Source: Blautia sp. Marseille-P3087 (GTDB lineage: Bacteria; Bacillota; Clostridia; Lachnospirales; Lachnospiraceae). From it: a stretch of 64,000 bases of DNA. Where the stretch lies: the NCBI RefSeq assembly GCF_900120195.1, contig NZ_LT635539.1:977257-1041256 (forward strand). Direction: 5' to 3'. The notes below the pieces were generated by a model. That model worked only from the letters and a program-made list of their open reading frames with translations. It searched no databases and had not been told where the DNA came from. Numbering within the stretch: position 1 is the first letter of the stretch; each line of letters begins with the position of its first letter. Of the stretch, positions 18,989 to 27,202 are shown in pieces. A program made the translations under genes and the position numbers.

Positions 18989-20500
18989 TCAGACTTCCAC
19001 TTCAAATGGCAGCCTGTCCAATATATCTTTCTGCATATCCACTCCCGGATATACTTCAATCAGTTTTAACCCTTTCGGGGTCAGGCGGAAAACACAGCGT
19101 TCTGTTACATAAAGGACTTTCTGTCCATTCTCGATCGCACGTTTTGCCGAAAAGCTGACACTTGATACCTTCTCTACGAATTTGGAAATTTCTCCTTCTT
19201 TGCGGATCGTCACAACGCCTTTTTCCTGGGTAACTTCCAGCCCTTTTGCATTAAATGTCATGCAGAAAACCACAGTCGGCGTTTTGGCGGTAATATTTGC
19301 AAAACCGCCGATACCAGCAAATGCTCCCGTGCCACGGTGTGCATTGATATTTCCATGGCAGTCAACTTCCAGAGCTCCCATAAAACAAACATCCAGACCA
19401 CCGTTATCATACAGATCAAACTGGTTTGCCATATCATAAACAGAAGCGGCTCCGATCATCGCTCCGAATGCCTCTCCCGAAACAGGAAAACCGCCGATTC
19501 CACCGGATTCTACGGTCAGCGTGATCATATCCAGCATTCCACTCTTTCGTGCATATCTGGAAACCGTCTCCGGAATCCCGATTCCAATGTTTACAATATC
19601 ATCCACACGCAGTTCCCTGGCTGCCCTTTTTCCGATAATGTTCGCAGGAATGTTATTTTTGCGTTGTTTCTGAGAAAGCTCATGAATTTTTTCATTCCAT
19701 GTATGCCATTCTTTATACGGGATCTCAAAACTTCCGGTCAGGGCCGTGTATGCTTCATTTCGCTCTTCCGGCTCTGCCACAACGATTGCATCGACCAGGC
19801 ATCCCGGAATGATAGCATTACGCGGACGGGACGGTGCATCTACCAGCCGGTCCACCTGTACAATCACTTTTCCACGATTCGCCTTGACTGCCTGACAGAT
19901 AGATAATGCATCTCCGGACATGTACATATCATCAAAGGTAATATTTCCCTTCCGATCAGCCGCTGTACCTTTTATGAGTGCAATCGTAATCTTCGGAAGT
20001 TTATAATAAAGAAACTCCTCTCCATCCACTACCACATATTTGACCAGAGAATCATCAATCGAAATACGGTTGATTCCCGGTCCTTCTCTTCGCGGGTCAA
20101 CAAAAATATCCAGTCCAACCTTTGACAGTGCTCCCGGAAGGCCTCCCGCCTGTGCACGTATCGCGTGAGAGATACATCCCAGCGGCAGATTATAAGCTTC
20201 AAACCGGTCTTCAAGCACCAGTTTCTTCGTGCTCATCATAGCCCCGAAATGACCGCAGATCAGCTTGTCTACCGCGCCCTCGCGAATATATCCTTCTGCA
20301 TTATGTTCCTCATCCCAGACTCCGAAGCCGGCACTCGATACGATCGTCAGATGCGTCGGTGACTGCATTTTCTGGTATCTCCGATACAATGCCTCATGAA
20401 GTTCCATCGGGTTTTCGATTCCTACAAATGAATTGACACAGATACAGTCTCCATCCCGGATCAGACGGATTGCCTCATCTGCATTCATGATCTCATACAT
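18989..20500 (-). CDS. Acyl-CoA:acetate/3-ketoacid CoA-transferase (fused alpha-beta, family I)
   Basis: A 503-residue family I CoA-transferase with both subunits fused, as in YdiF or propionate CoA-transferase. The N-terminal half carries the GxGGxxG-like oxyanion region; the C-terminal half has the catalytic glutamate E331 in [21 protein letters not shown]. Such enzymes move CoA between short-chain acyl groups and acetate in fermenters making butyrate or propionate. Exact acyl specificity cannot be read. It has an apparent extended -10 promoter and no linked metabolic genes. Confidence 0.88.
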   Translation of the reverse strand: MYEIMNADEAIRLIRDGDCICVNSFVGIENPMELHEALYRRYQKMQSPTHLTIVSSAGFGVWDEEHNAEGYIREGAVDKLICGHFGAMMSTKKLVLEDRFEAYNLPLGCISHAIRAQAGGLPGALSKVGLDIFVDPRREGPGINRISIDDSLVKYVVVDGEEFLYYKLPKITIALIKGTAADRKGNITFDDMYMSGDALSICQAVKANRGKVIVQVDRLVDAPSRPRNAIIPGCLVDAIVVAEPEERNEAYTALTGSFEIPYKEWHTWNEKIHELSQKQRKNNIPANIIGKRAARELRVDDIVNIGIGIPETVSRYARKSGMLDMITLTVESGGIGGFPVSGEAFGAMIGAASVYDMANQFDLYDNGGLDVCFMGALEVDCHGNINAHRGTGAFAGIGGFANITAKTPTVVFCMTFNAKGLEVTQEKGVVTIRKEGEISKFVEKVSSVSFSAKRAIENGQKVLYVTERCVFRLTPKGLKLIEVYPGVDMQKDILDRLPFEVEV

Positions 20501-20577
20501 ATATTGTTCTCACTTTCAAATTTTGCTTTCGCATACAGTCTTTTCATATCTGTCTGTTATAAGAGAGCTTTTGTCTC

Positions 20578-20583
20578 AGTATA
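20578..20583 (-). promoter_or_regulatory. Extended -10 promoter of the CoA-transferase gene
   Basis: Minus-strand TGGTATACT gives an extended -10 (TATACT at 20578-20583), with no good -35. The leader to the ATG at 20500 would be about 70 bases. Confidence 0.45.
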
Positions 20584-20630
20584 CCATATTTTGACATTCA
20601 TATCTATCTCAGCACACTACTTTAAATCAA

Positions 20631-20675
20631 AATAAAAAAGGAGACTGCGCCCGAAAGAGCTGACAATCTCCTTAT
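20631..20675 (-). terminator. Terminator of the symporter-amidohydrolase operon
   Basis: Minus-strand AAGGAGA and TCTCCTT arms enclose a GC-rich loop and are followed by TTTTATTTT. It starts 22 bases after the amidohydrolase stop. Confidence 0.85.
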
Positions 20676-20696
20676 TATCTGCTTATTTTATTTATA

Positions 20697-22301
20697 TCAC
20701 ATTTTTCTCTCATACACGGTCCTGCCACCAAGTATGGTCATGTCCACTTTTGTAGTCTTGATCTCATTTGGATCAATCTTGTAGATATCTTTTTCAAGAA
20801 TCACAAAGTCTGCATTTTTGCCAATTTCGATCGTTCCGTTTTCGTCTTCAGTATAAGACGCATATGCAGCATCTTTTGTAAAAAGTTTCACCGCTTCATC
20901 TACGCTTAAGCGTTCCGAAGGAATCCAGCCTTCTTCAGGCTCACCATAAATATTCTTTCTGGTTACGGCAAAATAGATATTTTCCATTGCATCAAAACTG
21001 TCGACCGGTGCATCGGAACCGCCGGATGCATGAATGCCCAGATCCAGCATACTTTTCCACGCATAGATTCCTTCCATACGATGTGCGCCGATCGCCGATT
21101 CTACTGTATTCATATCAAGGTCTACAAATACCGGCTGAATATATGCCAGAATGTCATGTTCTTTCATTTCCTTCAGAATCCGTGGATTTGTGATCTGACA
21201 GTGAACGATTCCGTGTCTGTTCTTTGCATTGTCCTTACGATATGGAGATTTCGCAATCGCTTCAATTACCATATCCATCGCACGGTCACCGATACAGTGT
21301 ACCGCTGCCTGCATCTGATGCCGGTCAAAAAATGCAAACAGATCATCCAGTTCTTCCTGTGTGAATGTAATGATTCCGGTATTTCCCGGAGAATCCTCAT
21401 ATGGTTCATTCATCGCTGCTGTCCTTGCACCCAGAGATCCATCCTGAATCAGTTTCATCGGGCCGATCGTAAAGTGGTCTCCACGCTGACCGGTACGGTA
21501 TCCTTCTTCAATAAATGCTTTCGCATCCTCTGCACGCTCAAACAGACACTGCTCATAATGTCGGACATTCAGCTCACCTCTCGCATCCAGCGCTTTATAT
21601 GCATTCATGATGCGCTTCCAGTTCTTTCCCGGAAGAGATGCCAGATCATCCGACTGCACTCCGGTGAATCCGCATTCATTCAGTTTCTTCGCACTATATA
21701 CAATGTAACTTTCCACCTCTTCCTGGGACGGAGCTTCCAACACAGAAGAATAAAACTGTACAGCATTTTCTTTCAGAAGTCCGGTCTCAAAATCTACATC
21801 TTTTGCTATCTCCGCAAATTGTGGGATTTTTTTCAGGCGTTCAAGCCCCGGTGTATTGCAGACTGCCACATGTCCGCATACACGGACCATGATGATTGGA
21901 ATTTCTTTTGACAGCGCATCCAGTTCCTCTTTCAGAGGATAACGCGGTTCGTCAAAATGTTCTTCATTCCAGCCGCGACAGTACAGCCAGGTCAGTGGCT
22001 TTCCGGCATGTTCTTCCAGTCTTTTATGTGCTGCCTTCAGCGCTTCTTCGACGCTTTTGCAGTCAAACAGCTTGACCGAGCGTTCGACAAATGCATAATG
22101 CAGCATGTGAAGATGTGTATCCACAAAACCCGGAAGAAGCAGGCGTCCCTGCAGGTCTGTTTTTTCCTCACAGGGGATTTTCTGTGCTTCTTCATTTGTT
22201 CCGATAAAGGCAATTTTTCCATTTTCGATACCGACTGCTTCAGCAACACTGCCTGCATCATCTAATGTACGGATACATCCGTTAAAAAAAATCTTTTCCA
22301 A
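20697..22301 (-). CDS. Amidohydrolase family protein (YtcJ-like)
   Basis: A 534-residue metal-dependent amidohydrolase of the YtcJ/AepA group (amidohydro_3). Metal ligands are H63/H65 in GFVDTHLHMLH; further conserved pieces are QDGSLGARTAAM, AVHCIGDRAMDMVIEA, HCQITNP and SGGSDAPVD near the C-terminus. The substrate is an N-substituted amide not identifiable from sequence. It starts 4 bases after the sodium:alanine symporter stop, so the two are one operon; uptake of an amino acid derivative followed by hydrolysis is a sensible inference. Confidence 0.85.
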   Translation of the reverse strand: MEKIFFNGCIRTLDDAGSVAEAVGIENGKIAFIGTNEEAQKIPCEEKTDLQGRLLLPGFVDTHLHMLHYAFVERSVKLFDCKSVEEALKAAHKRLEEHAGKPLTWLYCRGWNEEHFDEPRYPLKEELDALSKEIPIIMVRVCGHVAVCNTPGLERLKKIPQFAEIAKDVDFETGLLKENAVQFYSSVLEAPSQEEVESYIVYSAKKLNECGFTGVQSDDLASLPGKNWKRIMNAYKALDARGELNVRHYEQCLFERAEDAKAFIEEGYRTGQRGDHFTIGPMKLIQDGSLGARTAAMNEPYEDSPGNTGIITFTQEELDDLFAFFDRHQMQAAVHCIGDRAMDMVIEAIAKSPYRKDNAKNRHGIVHCQITNPRILKEMKEHDILAYIQPVFVDLDMNTVESAIGAHRMEGIYAWKSMLDLGIHASGGSDAPVDSFDAMENIYFAVTRKNIYGEPEEGWIPSERLSVDEAVKLFTKDAAYASYTEDENGTIEIGKNADFVILEKDIYKIDPNEIKTTKVDMTILGGRTVYERKM

Positions 22302-22304
22302 TGC

Positions 22305-23756
22305 TTATTTTTCCTCTTTTGCTTTCTTGTCTTCATAGAAAAGAGCCATATCTTCGTCTACTTTTCCAATACCAAGGTAACGTGCCTTGTAGTCTTTTAA
22401 CAGTTTGATAAAGGTTCCGCTTAAGATAAATAATGTTGCTACGTTTACAAATGTCGGGAATACCGTCGTAAAGTCGGCAATAACCCAGAGCTGTGCCGGA
22501 GTTCCGTTTCCGTAAAGTGTCAGTACGGTAACCAGAAGTCCCCATAATGGTGTTCCGAGAATAAATACTTTTTCTGCGATTTTGAACACTTTCTGATTGT
22601 TTTTCATCCAATGTTTCAGGATAACACTGTAGTATGTAAACCAGCCTGTTGAAGTAGTCAGTCCAAACAGGAAGATACTGAGCGCAATCAGTGCACGTGC
22701 AACTGATCCCATACCGGATTCAAACGCGGTCAGTGTCAGTTCGGAACCCTGAAGTCCGGAATTCCAGTAACCGGTAACAATAACAACCAGACCTGTCATA
22801 GAGCAGACCACAATGGTATCTGCAAATACTTCGAACGCACCCATCAGTCCCTGTTTTACCGGATGATCTGTCTTTGCAGAAGCATGGATCATCGGAGAAG
22901 TACCCCATCCGGCTTCATTACTGTATACAGAACGCGCAAAACCAAGACGCATGGCAGTTGCCACTCCTGCTCCCAGGAATCCGCCGACAGCAGCCTGTGT
23001 AGTGAAAGCGCCCTTAAAGATCAGTACAAATGCTTCCGGAAGTCTCTCATAATTTGTGATCAGGATAAACAGAGAACCTACAATATAGAGCAGACACATA
23101 ACCGGAGTCATATAGGAAGAAATGACACCGACTTTTTTTACACCGCCGATGATGATAACATAAATTGCAAGTACATATAAAAGTGACGGTACGATATATG
23201 GAAGTTTGAAGGTACTTCCTACTGCCTCAGATACTGTATAATTCTGAAGTGTGATGAACCATGTCATAAAAATACATCCGCCGAATAATACGGCAAAAAT
23301 TTTCCAGAACGGAAGTTTCTTTTCGTCTCCCAGACCTTTCTGCATATAATAGGTCGGTCCGCCGAGGTATTCCCCGTTTGGCTGTTTTTCTCTGTAATAT
23401 ACAGCAAGTGTTACCTCAGTCATTTTGATGACCATGGCAAGCAATGCAGCTACCCACAGCCAGAACAATGCTCCCGGTCCTCCTGTAGCGATTGCGGTTG
23501 CAACACCGGACATATTGGATACACCAACAGTTCCACCGATCGCAATGGAAATCGCCTGAAACGGTGTCAGACTCTTGCCATCGTCTCCGCCTTCCTCACG
23601 ACGTTCTTTACTGAACATATTTTTTACGATATGTCCAAAATGACGAAACTGAAAAAAACCTGAACGGATCGTCAGATAAATTCCGGTCACAAGAATTGTG
23701 ATCAGCAACGGCAACCCCCACAACCAGTTTGTTAAATTTTCGAATAATGCAAACAT
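22305..23756 (-). CDS. Sodium:alanine/glycine symporter family protein (AGCS)
   Basis: A 483-residue inner-membrane symporter with about 11 hydrophobic segments. AGCS signatures are IAIGGTVGVSNMSGVATAIATGGPGALFW near residues 80-110 and LGFARSVYSNEAGWGTSP. The start at 23756 has AAGGAGAGAGGGA before it; an in-frame ATG at 23795 has none. Sodium-coupled uptake of alanine, glycine or a related amino acid is the family role. Co-transcribed with the amidohydrolase. Confidence 0.93.
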   Translation of the reverse strand: MFALFENLTNWLWGLPLLITILVTGIYLTIRSGFFQFRHFGHIVKNMFSKERREEGGDDGKSLTPFQAISIAIGGTVGVSNMSGVATAIATGGPGALFWLWVAALLAMVIKMTEVTLAVYYREKQPNGEYLGGPTYYMQKGLGDEKKLPFWKIFAVLFGGCIFMTWFITLQNYTVSEAVGSTFKLPYIVPSLLYVLAIYVIIIGGVKKVGVISSYMTPVMCLLYIVGSLFILITNYERLPEAFVLIFKGAFTTQAAVGGFLGAGVATAMRLGFARSVYSNEAGWGTSPMIHASAKTDHPVKQGLMGAFEVFADTIVVCSMTGLVVIVTGYWNSGLQGSELTLTAFESGMGSVARALIALSIFLFGLTTSTGWFTYYSVILKHWMKNNQKVFKIAEKVFILGTPLWGLLVTVLTLYGNGTPAQLWVIADFTTVFPTFVNVATLFILSGTFIKLLKDYKARYLGIGKVDEDMALFYEDKKAKEEK

Positions 23757-23890
23757 TCCCTCTCTCCTTTTCTTTTGTTTTGCATAAAAATGCACGCACC
23801 CTCTTTTTTATTCACTTTAGCATCATACCATATGTCCACTCCTATAGCCAGAAAAAAATCTTATTATCTAAATTTTTTCAGTTTTATTTT

Positions 23891-23930
23891 TATGTAATAG
23901 GAACATTACGGAGTAATTTCCTATTACATA
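23891..23930. repeat. 40-base near-perfect palindrome upstream of the symporter operon
   Basis: TATGTAATAGGAA (23891-23903) and TTCCTATTACATA (23918-23930) are exact inverse complements. Between them ATTAC-GGA-GTAAT is also palindromic, so the whole forms an 18-bp stem with one unpaired C and a 3-base loop. No T-tract follows on the minus strand. It lies about 135 bases before the symporter start, so a regulator operator or a small mobile hairpin are the options. Confidence 0.7.
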
Positions 23931-23931
23931 A

Positions 23932-23968
23932 AAAAATACAGGGCAGACGTTTCATCTGCTCTGTATTT
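23932..23968 (-). terminator. Terminator of the Na/Pi cotransporter gene
   Basis: Minus-strand AAATACAGAGCAGA pairs with TCTGCCCTGTATTT and runs into a T-rich tract. It starts about 25 bases after the cotransporter stop. Confidence 0.85.
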
Positions 23969-23992
23969 GATGACTTTCTCTTTATTTTAGTT

Positions 23993-25801
23993 TTATTCTA
24001 CTTCTTCCGGCTCCATGCTCAGTACATGATCTTCATTGTTTATGACATCATATTTCTGTCTGTATTCATTGAAGTATGTGTAATACTCCCAGCTGTCTGT
24101 CGGATAGATCTTGGAGTCATGAATATGCGGATCCGCATCTGTCTCGCCGCTCTTGAGAAGTGCTGTCATCGCACTTGCACTGTGCGCTGCGATACGTCCG
24201 AAACTGTTGAGGATATCATTAAATACCGTTCCCTCTTCCAGGCCGCAGTCACCCTTACTCAGACGCTCTACATGATGCATCTTGAGCTCATCACAGAGAT
24301 TTGTAATAACAGCTCCCAGCGGAGCAACTCTCTGTGCAGCTTCCTTATCATCTTTCATAAAGGCATTGCAGGTTACATTGATTTCCTCACGGACAGCTTC
24401 CATGACAATATTTAACTCATCCCATGCTGCCTGCGAAAACTCTGTATGGTTGTCATGCATTTCATTTGCCATATGCGCAATATAAGAAGCATGATCTCCG
24501 ATGCGCTCAAAGTCATTGATCGTATGCAGATACAGAGAAACCTGTGTGGTCTGTGCCGTATTCATCTCGCGCTTTGTAAGCTGGATCAGGTACTCACCCA
24601 GACGGCTCTCATATTTGTCGATCAGATCTTCCTTACGCTGAACCTTATCGTACTTATCCTGCTGATAATCATTTAGAAGATTCATCGCACGGTTAACGTT
24701 TTTACGGAGTTTCTTGGACATTCCGTTCATTGCACGGTGACACTGTGCGATCGCAAGTGCCGGATAATTGATCAGACGTTCCTCAAGAAGATCAAAATCC
24801 GCTTCATCTTCAAGCTCTTCTGCACTGTCCTTAACCAGATAGCAAACAAGCTTCTCGAGTTTCGGAATAAACGGGAACAGTACTACAACCGTCGCCACAC
24901 GGAATACGGTATTCAGTGCTGCGATCGTTACCGGTGTCATGATCATATCCATAAATCCGAAATGTACAAATGCATTTACAGTATAGAAGATCACTGACCA
25001 CATGATCAGACCGAATAAGTCATTCATCAGATAGATCAGCGCTGTTCTCTTACCATTCTTATTGGCACCGATTGCAGAAATCAGAACCGGACAGGCTGCA
25101 CCAACACCGATACCAAGAACGATCGGGAATGCACTGGCAAAGGTCAGGATTCCGGTTACAGAAAGTGCCTGCAGTACACCGACCGTTGCTGATGCACTCT
25201 GAAGGACTGCAGTAAATGCAATACCTACCAGAATACCGGCGATCGGATTGGAAAACATAGTAAGCATATCGATAAATACTTCACTCTCACGAAGCGGTGC
25301 CACTGCACCACTCATGGTCTGCATACCTGTCATCAGAATTGCAAAACCAAGCATGATGTTTCCGATATTTTTGTGAACGGAACGCTTACTGAACATTCGT
25401 AAGATAATACCGATCACCGCAACTACTGCTGAAATAGTCGCCGTAGATAAAATACTGGCGATACCTCCGGATCCCTGAATATAGGAAAGACAGAGTATCC
25501 AGCCGGTAATACTCGTTCCGATGTTTGCTCCCATGATGATACCGATTGCCTGTTTCAGTTTCATCATACCGGAGTTTACGAAACCAATAACCATAACGGT
25601 TGTTGCTGAAGAGGACTGAATTACACTCGTTACACCGGTTCCCAGTGCAACGCCCTTCAGCGGAGTGTTTGTCATTCGATACAGAAACGCTTCAAGTTTG
25701 TTGCCTGCGACCAGTTTCAGGCCGTCTCCCATGAGTGACATTCCGAATAAAAATAATGCCACACCTGACAGCAACGATAAAACCATTGAAAAAATTGCCA
25801 T
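23993..25801 (-). CDS. Na/Pi cotransporter family protein with PhoU-like C-terminus
   Basis: A 602-residue membrane protein. The N-terminal 320 residues are a duplicated Na/Pi (NptA/PitA-type SLC34) transporter with GVTSVIQSSSATTVMVIGFVNSGM and a second AFTAVLQSASATVGVLQAL, the QSSS motifs that bind sodium and phosphate. The C-terminal half from about residue 350 is helical and PhoU-like (QVSLYLHTINDFERIGDHASYIAHMANE). It imports inorganic phosphate with sodium. A run of four 11-base repeats upstream resembles Pho boxes, so phosphate control is likely. Confidence 0.93.
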   Translation of the reverse strand: MAIFSMVLSLLSGVALFLFGMSLMGDGLKLVAGNKLEAFLYRMTNTPLKGVALGTGVTSVIQSSSATTVMVIGFVNSGMMKLKQAIGIIMGANIGTSITGWILCLSYIQGSGGIASILSTATISAVVAVIGIILRMFSKRSVHKNIGNIMLGFAILMTGMQTMSGAVAPLRESEVFIDMLTMFSNPIAGILVGIAFTAVLQSASATVGVLQALSVTGILTFASAFPIVLGIGVGAACPVLISAIGANKNGKRTALIYLMNDLFGLIMWSVIFYTVNAFVHFGFMDMIMTPVTIAALNTVFRVATVVVLFPFIPKLEKLVCYLVKDSAEELEDEADFDLLEERLINYPALAIAQCHRAMNGMSKKLRKNVNRAMNLLNDYQQDKYDKVQRKEDLIDKYESRLGEYLIQLTKREMNTAQTTQVSLYLHTINDFERIGDHASYIAHMANEMHDNHTEFSQAAWDELNIVMEAVREEINVTCNAFMKDDKEAAQRVAPLGAVITNLCDELKMHHVERLSKGDCGLEEGTVFNDILNSFGRIAAHSASAMTALLKSGETDADPHIHDSKIYPTDSWEYYTYFNEYRQKYDVINNEDHVLSMEPEEVE

Positions 25802-25867
25802 AAAATTCTCCTCTGTTGTCTCTCTGTCCTTCTGTTACGGACCGACACCTTCTGTAAAATCTCGTAT

Positions 25868-25911
25868 TTTTACATTCTTTTAACTTAGGTTTATCCTTTT
25901 TTTAACATTCC
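25868..25911. promoter_or_regulatory. Four tandem 11-bp repeats, putative PhoP box array
   Basis: TTTTAC (25868), TTTAAC (25879), TTTATC (25890) and TTTAAC (25901) occur at an exact 11-base period with 5-base spacers, the pattern of Firmicute PhoP sites (TTHACA-like). They lie 67-110 bases upstream of the Na/Pi cotransporter start. The repeats read on the strand opposite to the gene. Confidence 0.55.
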
Positions 25912-25970
25912 TTATCTATTATGCCATATCAAACGTATGATTACAATATTTGATTTTTTGAAATAAAAAA

Positions 25971-27065
25971 TTATCTGTCTGCTTTTCGGAACGGTTTGCC
26001 TTCAAGCCACGGAAAACATTTCTTTACGACTGAGATCACACCACATTCCAGCAGGATAAGTTCTGCAAGAATACCTGTACATTCCACATAATATCGCGGG
26101 CCGGCAACCTCTGCCAGACCATATGTTGCTTTCCAGCCATTGATAAGCAATGCCTTAAATCCCAGCGTACCATGCGTTGCCATAATAATCAGAGAATTCC
26201 TTCCACAAAAGCTTAAGAACTCCATCTTCCACCATTGTTCTAAATATTCAAACAGCAGGATCGTGCCGGCTGATCCCAGAACGCCATTAAACCAGAACAT
26301 GATCTGGCTTTTTCCCAGTCCCATCAGATTCAGATCTACACCGCCATTTCTCTGAGCAAGAAAATACGTAGCAATAAATGCCGCGATTCCGACAATCCCT
26401 TTTACATGTGGCTGTTTTACATGAAGCATTACAAAATAAAACATATATCCCAGTCCGACAAAACCGAATCCCACGATTCCCTTGCTGATTGCAAAGAGCG
26501 GAAACGCTACTAAAGTATAAGTATTCCCCTCCAACGTCTGTTTTAACATCGGGAACAGATATGCAGAAGCATACCATGCAAATACCACTGTACCAATTGC
26601 AGCCAGAATTTTGACTTCTTTTCTGCTTTTAATTACTAAAATAAATATTACCTGTGCCAGAAACAAAGTTGGCAAAAACCATAAGGCACTGATTCCACGC
26701 AGACATACCGTTGTATATGCCTGAAGTACAACCATCTTAATGACGTCAACTGCCGCTTTGCCTCGCATCATTCGTACAATCACATTATAAAGAATTACAA
26801 AGGCACTATACCCAAAATAAGGTATCAGAAGACTTTTGGCATGTTTCTTGATGTATTCTCCGGTCGACATCTTGCGAAAACTCTGCCGCATCGCCAGAAG
26901 ATAACCCGAAACAAAATAAAATACTGCGAGTTTATATGCACCAAACCAGATATCAATTGGATTCCCGAGACTTGTAATATGTCCAAATACGACCATCAGG
27001 ATTCCCCAGCCTTTTGCTGCATCCAGATACTTTTTTCTTTCTGTTATTCCAGTGGAACTACTCAT
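25971..27065 (-). CDS. Acyltransferase family 3 integral membrane protein
   Basis: A 364-residue protein of the acyltransferase-3 family that O-acetylates cell-surface or secreted carbohydrates. It begins near RKKYLDAAKGWGILMVVFGHI, where the conserved catalytic-type histidine of this family lies, followed by about ten transmembrane segments and FYFVSGYLLAMRQ. The target glycan is not identifiable, and there are no glycan genes beside it. It is divergent from the SulP gene. Confidence 0.85.
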   Translation of the reverse strand: MSSSTGITERKKYLDAAKGWGILMVVFGHITSLGNPIDIWFGAYKLAVFYFVSGYLLAMRQSFRKMSTGEYIKKHAKSLLIPYFGYSAFVILYNVIVRMMRGKAAVDVIKMVVLQAYTTVCLRGISALWFLPTLFLAQVIFILVIKSRKEVKILAAIGTVVFAWYASAYLFPMLKQTLEGNTYTLVAFPLFAISKGIVGFGFVGLGYMFYFVMLHVKQPHVKGIVGIAAFIATYFLAQRNGGVDLNLMGLGKSQIMFWFNGVLGSAGTILLFEYLEQWWKMEFLSFCGRNSLIIMATHGTLGFKALLINGWKATYGLAEVAGPRYYVECTGILAELILLECGVISVVKKCFPWLEGKPFRKADR

Positions 27066-27147
27066 ATGTTTCTCCTTCTCTACTACAATTTACAAATACA
27101 GTATATCCAATCTGCTACAGCTTGGCAAGAAAATCCTCTGCACCCTC

Positions 27148-27180
27148 ATGGTACAAAATCCTGTCCGTTTATGGTACAAT
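27148..27180 (+). promoter_or_regulatory. Extended -10 promoter with ATGGTACAA repeats before the SulP gene
   Basis: TGGTACAAT gives an extended -10 (TACAAT at 27175-27180). ATGGTACAA occurs twice, at 27148 and 27171, 23 bases apart, the first overlapping the -35 position. The -35 hexamer itself is poor. Start site is about 20 bases before the ATG at 27203. Confidence 0.5.
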
Positions 27181-27202
27181 AGCACCAGAAAGGAGGACTC
27201 AC

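Noticed and set aside
21030-21911. 293-codon plus-strand open frame inside the amidohydrolase gene
   Set aside because: Cys/His/Phe-rich shadow with no start signal; the minus strand codes for a clear enzyme.
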